Translations under genes and position numbers: made by a program | Part shown: positions 42,478 through 51,089 of the stretch, in pieces | Layout: every line of letters begins with the position of its first letter | How positions within the stretch are numbered: position 1 is the first letter of the stretch | The notes under the pieces: model-generated | The model's database searches: none | What the model saw: the letters and a program-made list of their open reading frames with translations, nothing else | Told to the model about the DNA's origin: nothing | Source of the DNA: Veronia pacifica | GTDB taxonomy: Bacteria > Pseudomonadota > Gammaproteobacteria > Enterobacterales > Vibrionaceae | Direction of reading: 5' to 3' | Assembly (NCBI RefSeq): GCF_001707825.1 | Contig: NZ_LYBM01000022.1 | Location: forward strand, 1 to 64,000 | Length of the DNA stretch: 64,000 nucleotides

Positions 42478-43947
42478 TCAAGCGCTAATCATCAATGAGT
42501 CATCAATAGATTCGAGATTACTACTTCCCATCAGGAATATATCTACTGCTCTTGCACACTCGCGCCCTTCATTGATACACCGAACAACCAATGACTGTCC
42601 GGTACGCATGTCGCCTGCGGCAAATACGCCTGTCTGGTTAGTCTGAAAGTGCTGCGTTGCCACATTGCCTCTGTCATCCAGAGCTATATTTAACTGTGCG
42701 AGCACGCCAGTTGGCTCAGGGTGAAGAAAACCCATAGCCAGTAAAGCCAAATTACAGGGCAAAACCCGTTCGGTACCTGCGACCTCCTCAAATTCAGGCC
42801 GCTGGCCGGGCTCAGTATCCTTCCAGACAATATCGGCGATTCTCAACCCTGTCAGGTTACCATTATTGTCGCCAATAAATTCCTTGGTCAATATGTTCCA
42901 GTGACGTTCACAGCCTTCCTCATGTGAGGAAGAAGTCCGTAAAATCATCGGATATTGTGGCCACGGCATATTAGTAGGGCGTTTTTCTGGTGGTATCGGC
43001 ATGATCTCAACCTGAGTGACGCTTGCTGCGCCATGTCGGTTCGACGTACCGACACAGTCAGACCCTGTATCACCGCCTCCAATCACCACGACATGTTTGT
43101 CAGCCGCGTGAATTGGCTCTGCTTTCAAAGCCATATTATTGGCTCGGCGATTATTCTGAGCCAAAAACTCCATCGCAAAGTGGACGCCTTGATACTCTCT
43201 GCCCGGAATGGGGAGGTCGCGCGGTACCGTTGAGCCGCCGGTTAACACAATAGCATCGTATTCGGCCTGAACGTCTGCCGCGTTGATATCGACGCCAATA
43301 TGCGCATCGGTAATAAACTCGATACCGGCCTGTGCCATCAGGTCAATTTTACGGTCGATGATATTCATCCCGAGTTTGAAATCTGGGATGCCAAAACGCA
43401 GCAGACCTCCCACCTTTTCATCCCGTTCAAATACCGTCACTGTATGGCCTGCACTATTGAGTTGCTCGGCCGCTGCAAGCCCTGCTGGACCCGAGCCAAT
43501 CACTGCAACCTTTTTTCCTGTCCGTGAGGTGGGAGTTTTAGGTTTGGCGTACCCATCTTTGTAGGCCCGTTCGACAATGGTTTTTTCGATGTTACATATA
43601 GTGATTGGGTCTTGGTTAATACCTAGCACACAAGCACTTTCACACGGAGCCGGGCAAATGCGGCCAGTGAACTCAGGAAAGTTATTGGTGGAGCTCAAGA
43701 TGTGCCAAGCTTCTTCCCAGCTGTCACGGTATACAGCATCGTTAAACTCAGGAATGATATTCCCGATAGGACAACCGCTGTGGCAAAAGGGCACTCCACA
43801 ATCCATGCAGCGCGACGATTGCTCATTAATTTTACCGCCAAACTCTTCGTTGAGAACAAATTCATTATTGTCCTGAATTCGGACCTCAGGCTGTACCTTC
43901 CCCGGCAACTCACGGCCAAATTCAAGAAATCCTGTTGGCTTACCCAT
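42478..43947 (-). CDS. gltD: Glutamate synthase small subunit, copy 2
   Basis: A second GltD-type beta subunit of 489 residues, clearly different from copy 1. Cluster cysteines are CMDCGVPFCHSGC and CPAPCESAC; dinucleotide motifs are VIGSGPAGLAAAEQL and VVIGGGDTGSDCVG. Its start MGKPTGFLEFGRE is the form found with the longer GltB type. It overlaps the gltB copy 2 stop by eight bases, so the two are coupled. It may form a complex with its own GltB rather than that of copy 1. Confidence 0.93.
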   Translation of the reverse strand: MGKPTGFLEFGRELPGKVQPEVRIQDNNEFVLNEEFGGKINEQSSRCMDCGVPFCHSGCPIGNIIPEFNDAVYRDSWEEAWHILSSTNNFPEFTGRICPAPCESACVLGINQDPITICNIEKTIVERAYKDGYAKPKTPTSRTGKKVAVIGSGPAGLAAAEQLNSAGHTVTVFERDEKVGGLLRFGIPDFKLGMNIIDRKIDLMAQAGIEFITDAHIGVDINAADVQAEYDAIVLTGGSTVPRDLPIPGREYQGVHFAMEFLAQNNRRANNMALKAEPIHAADKHVVVIGGGDTGSDCVGTSNRHGAASVTQVEIMPIPPEKRPTNMPWPQYPMILRTSSSHEEGCERHWNILTKEFIGDNNGNLTGLRIADIVWKDTEPGQRPEFEEVAGTERVLPCNLALLAMGFLHPEPTGVLAQLNIALDDRGNVATQHFQTNQTGVFAAGDMRTGQSLVVRCINEGRECARAVDIFLMGSSNLESIDDSLMISA

Positions 43948-46900
43948 TGATTGCCTCCACTTTGTCCATGTTATCTGCCGCTGCTTTGCGGGCTTCCAGC
44001 ACTGCTTTGTAATCTCGTGGCATCACTTTTACGATGTGACGTAGGTTTTTCTCAAAGTTGGCCAGAAAGGTCTCTGCCACACTACTGCTCGTCAGTTGAT
44101 AATGCGCGGTGATTTGGGTCCTCAGTCGTTCAATATCCTGCTCGTCGAGCGGGTCAATATCGACCAGTTCAGGGTTTAGCTTGTGCTTGAAGTCTTTGAA
44201 CTGATCCCAGACATAAGCGACACCGCCGCTCATCCCGGCAGCGAAGTTACGTCCAGTCGAACCGAGGATAATCGCAACGCCACCTGTCATGTATTCGCAA
44301 CCATGATCGCCGATGCCCTCTACCACAACACTGGCTCCAGAATTGCGCACGCAGAAGCGCTCACCCGCAATACCACGGATATAGGACTCACCGGAGGTTG
44401 CGCCGTAGAAACAGACGTTTCCAACGATAATATTATCTTCGGCAATCAAATCACTGTTGCGGTCAGGGTAAAGCACCAGCTTGCCACCGCTTAAGCCTTT
44501 GCCCCAATAGTCGTTGGCGTCGCCCTCGACAGTAAAGACCACCCCTTTTGTCAGGAAGGCACCAAAACTTTGTCCCGCTGAACCTCTGAAGTTGACTCGC
44601 ATTGGCTTAGGCAGACCATTATCCTGATAGGTTTTGCAGATCTCATTAGACAGCATGGTGCCTGTGCTGCGATCCAGATTGGTGATTGGGAAAGATGCTT
44701 CGACTTCCTCACCGTGGCTAAGAGCGTTGGAGGCTGCTTTGATCAGCTTGCGATCCAACACAGTATCCAGACAGTGATCCTGTGAGCGTTGGTTGTGCAT
44801 GCCATCAGTCTCTCTTGGAAGTGCTTTATGAAGCACAGCAGACAGATCAAGATGCTGATATTTCCAGTGGCCGATGTCCTCTCGGGGCTTGAGATGCTGA
44901 GACTGACCGACCATTTCATCAATGGTGCGGTAGCCCAGTTCAGCCATAATTTCCCGTAGGCCTTCAGCCATGTAAGTGAAAAAGGTCACTACATCCTCTA
45001 CACGGCCAGCAAAGCGTTCGCGCAAGGTTTTATTCTGGGTCGCAATACCGACAGGACAGGTATTCAAATGACATTTACGCATCATGATACAGCCCTCGAC
45101 AACCAGTGCGGCAGTCGCTACACCCCATTCCTCGGCACCGAGCAGAGTGGCGACAGCAAGGTCTCGCGGCGTTTTCATCTGTCCATCCGACTGCACTACG
45201 ATTCGGTTACGTAATCCATTTTTCAGCAGGGTCTGATGGGTTTCTGCCAGTCCCAGTTCCCACGGCAAGCCCGCGTGTTTGATAGATGACACGGGCGAGG
45301 CACCGGTTCCGCCATCGAAACCTGCAATTAACACCACATCGGCTTTGGCTTTTGCCACACCAGAAGCGATGGTTCCCACACCTGCCTCAGACACCAGCTT
45401 GACGTTCACTCTGGCTTTGCGATTGGCATTTTTCAGGTCATGGATCAGCTGCGCTAGATCCTCAATCGAATAAATATCATGGTGAGGAGGAGGAGAGATC
45501 AGGCCAACCCCTGGTGTTGAATGCCGGGTTCTGCCAATCCAGTCATCGACCTTGTGGCCGGGCAGCTGACCGCCTTCGCCAGGCTTGGCTCCCTGCGCCA
45601 TTTTGATCTGTATTTCGTCGGCATTGGTCAGGTAGTAAGATGTGACGCCAAAGCGGCCTGATGCCACTTGTTTGATGGCTGAACGCTCCCAGTCGCCGTT
45701 GTCTCTCTTTACAAAGCGTGCCGGGTCTTCACCGCCTTCACCTGAATTTGATTTTGCGCCAATGCGGTTCATCGCAACCGCTAGTGTCGAGTGTGCTTCG
45801 TAAGAGATTGACCCAAAACTCATTGCACCCGTTGCAAAACGCTTGAGGATGTTTGAGAGTGGTTCGACTTCATCCAGTGGTATTCCACCTGCAGGGTTCG
45901 CTGCAAATTCAAGCTGGCTGCGTAGCGTTGCTGCTTTGTCTCCCTGGCGATCAACGGCCTGACAATATTTTTTAAACTGGTCGTAATCTTTATTGCGGGT
46001 AGAGTTTTGTAATAAATGTATGGTGGTCGGATTGAATAGGTGTTTCTCTCCCCGTTGTTTCCACTGATATACACCGCCCACATCCAGTGTCTGAACGGGT
46101 ATTTCACGGGTAGGGAAGCCAAAGCGGTGCCTGATCAACACTTCCCGGGCGATATCGTCAGCAGACAGTCCTTCAATGCGGGATACTGTGCCCGTAAAAT
46201 ATTTGTCTACGACAGTTTTGCTTATTCCCAGCGCCTCAAAGATTTGAGCGCCATGATAAGACTGTATCGTGGAGATCCCCATCTTTGAGAAGATCTTGAG
46301 CAGGCCCGCATCAATAGCTTTGCGGTAGTCATTAAACACGTCATCAGGTTTGAGGTCGCCGCTAAGTTTGCCGATGCGTTGCTGATCAACCAAGGTTTCA
46401 AACACCAAGTAGGGGTTGATGGCATTCGCACCAAAGCCAATGGCTGTTGCGAAATGATGCGTCTCACGGATATCACCGGTTTCGATGATTAAATCCGCAT
46501 TCGCTCGCAGGCCCTTGCGGATGAGGTGGTGATGAACTGCGCCGACGGCAAGCATTGCAGGGATTCCTGCATGATCTGCATCTACGCCTCTGTCACTGAG
46601 AATGAGCAGCACGTTCCCTTGCTCGACTGCCTGTTCAGCGAGTTGACACAAGGAGTCAAGTGCCGCTTCAAGAGAACCGTCTTCTCCGTTTGCCACAAAT
46701 AGGATCGGCAAGGTTTTTGCAGAAAGGTGCGTTGGCGCGTTATGACGAAGCCTCTCGAGTTGACTGTTACTCAGCACCGGACTGTCGATTTCAATTTTTG
46801 CACAATGCGCTGGTGTCTCGGACAACAGGTTGTGGTCTCTACCGAGATAATTTTTCAGCGACATGACCATACGTTCACGGATCGGATCGATCGGTGGGTT

Positions 46901-48487
46901 GGTAACCTGTGCGAACAGCTGCTTGAAGTAATTTGAAAGATGTTGTGACTGATGGGATAAAACAGCCAGTGGCCAGTCAGCTCCCATCGATCCCAGCGCC
47001 TCTTTTCCTTCCCGGAACATTGGCAGCAGGATATCGTTGACCTCTTCAGAGGTGATGCCGAAGGCTTGCTGTTTATGCAGCAGCGCGTCCGGTTGTGGCT
47101 GGCAATGCTGGTATTGCGGGCTGGGTAAGGCATCCAACGCAAGCATATTGTCGTTCAGCCACTGCTGGTATGGCTGTGCAGAGGCAATTTCTGTTTTCAC
47201 CTCTTCATCTGAAATAATCCGGCCCTGCTCCAAATCTGCCACAAAAATGCGTCCGGGCTGCAGGCGACCGCGGTAGTGGACATTGTCAGGAGCGACGTCA
47301 ACGACGCCAGTTTCTGATGCCATGATCAGGAAATCGTCTTTGGTCACTGTGTAGCGACTTGGGCGCAAACCATTTCTGTCCAGTGTTGCGCCTACTTTGA
47401 CACCGTCAGTAAAGCATAATGAAGCAGGTCCATCCCAAGGCTCCATCAGGTTGGCATGATACTGATAGAAGGCCCTGCGTTTGGTGTCCATCGCCGGATT
47501 TTCTTGCCAGGCCTCTGGGATCATCATCATGAGTGCGTGAGGGACGCTTCTTCCCGAGAGCACTAGTAGCTCAAGTGCCATGTCGAAATTTGCCGAATCT
47601 GAAGCAAGGTTCTGGCAAACTGGCAGCAGCATACTCAGCTCCTGTTCACTGAACAAATCTGAGCTAAGTATTGCCTCTCTGGCTTTCATCCAGTTGATGT
47701 TGCCGCGTACTGTATTGATTTCACCGTTGTGGGCGACATAGCGGAAGGGTTGAGCCAAGCGCCATTTAGGGAAGGTGTTGGTCGAAAAACGTGAATGAAC
47801 CAAAGCCAGCGCTGTGGTCATCATTGAATTCTGTAAATCGAGAAAATACTGTGGGACTTGCTCGGTAGTCAGTTGTCCTTTGTACACCAGAGTTTTGCAT
47901 GAAAAAGAGTTGATATAAAAGTCGTCACCAATCTCTGGTACGTTTTCAAGGCATTGCTTGATAGTGAAGTTTCGAACAACAAACAGCTTGCGCTCCAGCT
48001 CATCGGCAGTCATTTCACCGCCTCCGGTGACAAAAGCATGCTCAAACTGCGGCTCGGTGCTCAGCGGGTCATCACCTATCATACTGTTGTCTGTCGGCAG
48101 GATCCGATATCCCAACACCGTCAGGTTTAGCTGTTGTGCATTTTTTTCAAAAATAGCCCTGCACTGATCTCGCTTCGACTTGTCCTTGGAAAACAAAAAC
48201 ACACCGACGCCGTATTCATTTATGTCGGGTAATGCAATGCCATTTTCTGCTGCTGCATGTAGTAAAAAGTCATGAGGTTTTTGCAGGAGAATGCCCGCGC
48301 CGTCACCACTGCAGGGATCGCAACCCTGACCGCCCCGGTGTTCCATCCGAGCCAGCATATCGAGTGCCTGAGTGATGATTTGATGGGATTTCTGATTTTT
48401 AAGATGGGCTACGAAGCCAATACCACAGGCGTCATGCTCCATTTCAGGCACATAGAGTCCCTGACTATGCTGCATTGTTTTAGTCAT
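43940..48487 (-). CDS. gltB: Glutamate synthase large subunit, copy 2
   Basis: A second, longer alpha subunit (1515 residues). The glutaminase Cys21 follows EMEHDA and a 20-residue propeptide; FMN-domain motifs GGEDPARFV and [10 protein letters not shown] and the 3Fe-4S cysteines CIMMRKCHLNTC are all present, so it should be active. The frame extends to 48559, but GGAAGGA lies before the ATG at 48487. A terminator-like hairpin sits 120 bases upstream in the leader. Having two full pairs side by side is usual in Vibrio as far as I recall; they may differ in cofactor or in nitrogen control. Confidence 0.94.
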   Translation of the reverse strand: MTKTMQHSQGLYVPEMEHDACGIGFVAHLKNQKSHQIITQALDMLARMEHRGGQGCDPCSGDGAGILLQKPHDFLLHAAAENGIALPDINEYGVGVFLFSKDKSKRDQCRAIFEKNAQQLNLTVLGYRILPTDNSMIGDDPLSTEPQFEHAFVTGGGEMTADELERKLFVVRNFTIKQCLENVPEIGDDFYINSFSCKTLVYKGQLTTEQVPQYFLDLQNSMMTTALALVHSRFSTNTFPKWRLAQPFRYVAHNGEINTVRGNINWMKAREAILSSDLFSEQELSMLLPVCQNLASDSANFDMALELLVLSGRSVPHALMMMIPEAWQENPAMDTKRRAFYQYHANLMEPWDGPASLCFTDGVKVGATLDRNGLRPSRYTVTKDDFLIMASETGVVDVAPDNVHYRGRLQPGRIFVADLEQGRIISDEEVKTEIASAQPYQQWLNDNMLALDALPSPQYQHCQPQPDALLHKQQAFGITSEEVNDILLPMFREGKEALGSMGADWPLAVLSHQSQHLSNYFKQLFAQVTNPPIDPIRERMVMSLKNYLGRDHNLLSETPAHCAKIEIDSPVLSNSQLERLRHNAPTHLSAKTLPILFVANGEDGSLEAALDSLCQLAEQAVEQGNVLLILSDRGVDADHAGIPAMLAVGAVHHHLIRKGLRANADLIIETGDIRETHHFATAIGFGANAINPYLVFETLVDQQRIGKLSGDLKPDDVFNDYRKAIDAGLLKIFSKMGISTIQSYHGAQIFEALGISKTVVDKYFTGTVSRIEGLSADDIAREVLIRHRFGFPTREIPVQTLDVGGVYQWKQRGEKHLFNPTTIHLLQNSTRNKDYDQFKKYCQAVDRQGDKAATLRSQLEFAANPAGGIPLDEVEPLSNILKRFATGAMSFGSISYEAHSTLAVAMNRIGAKSNSGEGGEDPARFVKRDNGDWERSAIKQVASGRFGVTSYYLTNADEIQIKMAQGAKPGEGGQLPGHKVDDWIGRTRHSTPGVGLISPPPHHDIYSIEDLAQLIHDLKNANRKARVNVKLVSEAGVGTIASGVAKAKADVVLIAGFDGGTGASPVSSIKHAGLPWELGLAETHQTLLKNGLRNRIVVQSDGQMKTPRDLAVATLLGAEEWGVATAALVVEGCIMMRKCHLNTCPVGIATQNKTLRERFAGRVEDVVTFFTYMAEGLREIMAELGYRTIDEMVGQSQHLKPREDIGHWKYQHLDLSAVLHKALPRETDGMHNQRSQDHCLDTVLDRKLIKAASNALSHGEEVEASFPITNLDRSTGTMLSNEICKTYQDNGLPKPMRVNFRGSAGQSFGAFLTKGVVFTVEGDANDYWGKGLSGGKLVLYPDRNSDLIAEDNIIVGNVCFYGATSGESYIRGIAGERFCVRNSGASVVVEGIGDHGCEYMTGGVAIILGSTGRNFAAGMSGGVAYVWDQFKDFKHKLNPELVDIDPLDEQDIERLRTQITAHYQLTSSSVAETFLANFEKNLRHIVKVMPRDYKAVLEARKAAADNMDKVEAING

Positions 48488-49237
48488 GCTTACGTCCTTC
48501 CAGTTGACACGAGAGTGAGTAACACCCTCGTAATCCTTGCTTATGCCTATTGATGGCATATTTTTATTGATTTTTTATTGTTGCCCCTTGGTTAGAAATT
48601 GGGGCCAAAAAAAGACTGGGGTCAATGCCAGCCTTGGTCTGCGTTTTGATGCTTGATTAATTGGTGGGTGTGCGCATTTTTTCTTGGCTAATTGCTCATC
48701 ACCATGTTCAAAAATGCTTCCGACATTGCGTAATTGTTATGCACAGACACTTTCATCCTACATATTTAGTAATTTAATTACCACACAAAATTGGTTAAAA
48801 AATGCACGCGCTATTGTTTTTATTGATTTTTAATGTGTTTTTATGCCCGCTTTAACGACTAAAAATGCTTAAAATATGAATTTTATTTCCTCTGGTGTTG
48901 TTAGTGTTATGACAAGGGGTATGATATTTTTTGTAAATAACTTTCATTGGTGTCATATGTCTCTTTTAATTTTCTTTTGGTTTGTTTTTGGGTCAAATAA
49001 CGAAGATATGTTAGCTTATCAGTACAAAAGCCCCTGAAAGCAGATGGTGATAGAAACAGTTATTGCGTCATTAACTTGTCAGAGCAAAGGGAGTAATGAC
49101 GTGAAATTGACGTGTTTCGCGCAAAATACAAAGTGGCTCGCCGAAATCATTAGAAAATATATGAGAATTTTGTTTACCACGTATGCTAGTGGCCGAATCT
49201 GGATATCTGGACTTTTTAGAAGGTAACTTGGGTTGCA
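48488..49237. other. Divergent gap between gltB copy 2 and the GGDEF gene
   Basis: This 750-base, largely A+T-rich gap is the longest in the window. It contains the gltB leader hairpin at 48607-48635 and, on the - strand just before it, only very short open frames. A 60-codon frame at 49044-49226 on + lacks support. Promoters for both divergent units must lie here; none was assigned. Confidence 0.5.
48607..48635 (-). terminator. Candidate attenuator in the gltB copy 2 leader
   Basis: Read on the - strand, AAGGCTGG pairs with CCAGTCTT (one G-U pair, eight-base loop), directly followed by a T-run (48607-48613). It is 120 bases upstream of the gltB ATG, so transcripts starting upstream would meet it before the gene. 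Confidence 0.6.
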
Positions 49238-50995
49238 ATGACTATTTTTGACTGGCTCTTACTATTGGTGACCCTGTTGTCAGGTGCCGTTATCGGCGCG
49301 CTGTGGGTACGGCGTCATCGCATTATTGAAGAGAAAACCTGGCGTCAGTACTTATCAAACCTATCAACCCCTAAAGCAATCGCTTATGCCGATAGCGGAG
49401 AAATCTTTTTCGCTAATCAGAGCAGTATCAGAGGGTTTGAGTTACGTTTCGAGCAAGGGATTCACCGCTTCGATAGTGAAGATGAGCAAACCAGCTTCAG
49501 TCGTTTTATTCGTATGCAGCCGTGGCCTAAATGTTTTGCAAATGCGTCCATTGATTTTGGTCACCACACCGCTTCCAATCAGTCAGTTGTAGATGTATCG
49601 GGCCTCCCTCTCTGGATACGGGGTAAAAAAGCTTGGGTACTGACACTGGATATCAACCCAAGAAACAGCCAGCCCGATCCCTTCTTTCACAGTGGCAATC
49701 AAATCATGCGCAGTGTTATTGACGCGTTGGCAGAGCTGGTGTGCTTTCAGAATCGAGAAGGCATGATTGTCGGTACTAACCTCGCTTTTGATACTTTCTG
49801 GAGTAACCGCCAAGAAGAAGGTTTATTTTTTGGCTCCGGACTGCCCGAAGGGCGGCGGACGGTGCAAAACTGGGTGACAGACCCGTCTGGCAACAGTTGC
49901 CTGCTTGAAACCAGTCAGACCCTGATACGAGGCGATCAGGGGCAGATTCTTGGTTCATTGAGTATCAGCCATGACGTGACTAACTGGCATATGATGCAAC
50001 AGGTGCTCGAACACGAAATTGAAGCAAGACAAACCGTTGAACAAGAGCTGAAAAAGCGTAGCAACCTGTTGGAGTCTATTTTTGAGGCCAGTGCCGACCC
50101 TATCGGGATGTTCAATGAGCATTATGTTTATCTTGGAGCCAACAAGCCTTATGCAGAGGCTGTTCAAGCTAATACAAGTGAACTCGAGGGTAAGCGTGCA
50201 GAGGATATTATTGAGCACGAAATTCTCTCTCAAAACAAGAGACTTGAAGATCAGGTACTGGCCACGGGTGAGCCCGCAAGATATGAGGATTTGGTACTCA
50301 GACAAGACGGCAGTCAGGTTTGGTATGAGGTGACAAAAACGCAGTTCAAGGATCCCGTGGATGACACCTTGGGTGTGTTGGTGATAGCACGGGACATTAC
50401 CGAGCGAAAAGCGACACAGCAACAACTGGCTGATGCCATCATGGAACTTGAGGAGCTGAGCTTCGTCGATAGCTTGACTAAGGTTGCAAATCGTCGGAGC
50501 CTCGACGAAAAGCTGACGAAAATGTGGTCGTCTCATGCCAGGGATAAGCAACCACTTTCGTTGATATTGTGCGATATAGATAACTTCAAAGCTTACAACG
50601 ACAACTATGGTCACCAGAGCGGTGATAAGGCATTACGCGCGGTAGCAGGGTGTTTCCAACGGGTAGTGAGACGACCTCTGGACTTTGTTGCCCGCTACGG
50701 TGGCGAGGAGTTCGCGATTCTGTTGCCAAATACGCCGACAGAGGGAGCCGTACGTGTTGCTGAAAACATCGCTGAATCGTTAAGACAGGAGAATATTTTG
50801 CATGAATTCTCTGCCCTTTCTGATCGCATGACCCTGAGTCAGGGCATTGCAACACTGATCCCGGAGCCCAGTCAGGATTACGGAATGCTGGTTGAGTTGG
50901 CCGATACTGCAATGTACCGGGCGAAGAATTCGGGTAAAGCTAAAATAGAGTGCGCAACTGAAGTATCAATACCTGATGCTGAACCAGTGATCTGA
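49238..50995 (+). CDS. Membrane-anchored PAS-GGDEF diguanylate cyclase
   Basis: Predicted to make cyclic di-GMP. In 585 residues: one N-terminal helix (WLLLLVTLLSGAVIGALWV), a region with PAS-like features to about 270, a clear PAS/PAC domain (about 280-400, SIFEASADPIGMFNEHYVY) and a C-terminal GGDEF domain with active-site GGEEF. The inhibitory RxxD site (RPLD) lies five residues before GGEEF, so product feedback is expected. AAGG is upstream of the ATG though a little distant. It precedes arcB by 94 bases in the same direction. Confidence 0.92.
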   Translation: MTIFDWLLLLVTLLSGAVIGALWVRRHRIIEEKTWRQYLSNLSTPKAIAYADSGEIFFANQSSIRGFELRFEQGIHRFDSEDEQTSFSRFIRMQPWPKCFANASIDFGHHTASNQSVVDVSGLPLWIRGKKAWVLTLDINPRNSQPDPFFHSGNQIMRSVIDALAELVCFQNREGMIVGTNLAFDTFWSNRQEEGLFFGSGLPEGRRTVQNWVTDPSGNSCLLETSQTLIRGDQGQILGSLSISHDVTNWHMMQQVLEHEIEARQTVEQELKKRSNLLESIFEASADPIGMFNEHYVYLGANKPYAEAVQANTSELEGKRAEDIIEHEILSQNKRLEDQVLATGEPARYEDLVLRQDGSQVWYEVTKTQFKDPVDDTLGVLVIARDITERKATQQQLADAIMELEELSFVDSLTKVANRRSLDEKLTKMWSSHARDKQPLSLILCDIDNFKAYNDNYGHQSGDKALRAVAGCFQRVVRRPLDFVARYGGEEFAILLPNTPTEGAVRVAENIAESLRQENILHEFSALSDRMTLSQGIATLIPEPSQDYGMLVELADTAMYRAKNSGKAKIECATEVSIPDAEPVI

Positions 50996-51089
50996 CCATC
51001 TCAATCATTAGATATATATTCATTTCCAGCCTTTTTTAAGTCAGGCCGTACCGCTATGATAACGGCAGCATTGTTATCAGGTAGTACCA

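Noticed and set aside
48583-48606. GCCCC...GGGGC inverted repeat near the gltB copy 2 start
   Set aside because: Short stem with a long loop and no T-run in the right direction; the neighbouring hairpin at 48607-48635 is much stronger.
49044-49226. 60-codon frame upstream of the diguanylate cyclase
   Set aside because: No convincing ribosome-binding site or recognisable features; the gap is more likely regulatory.
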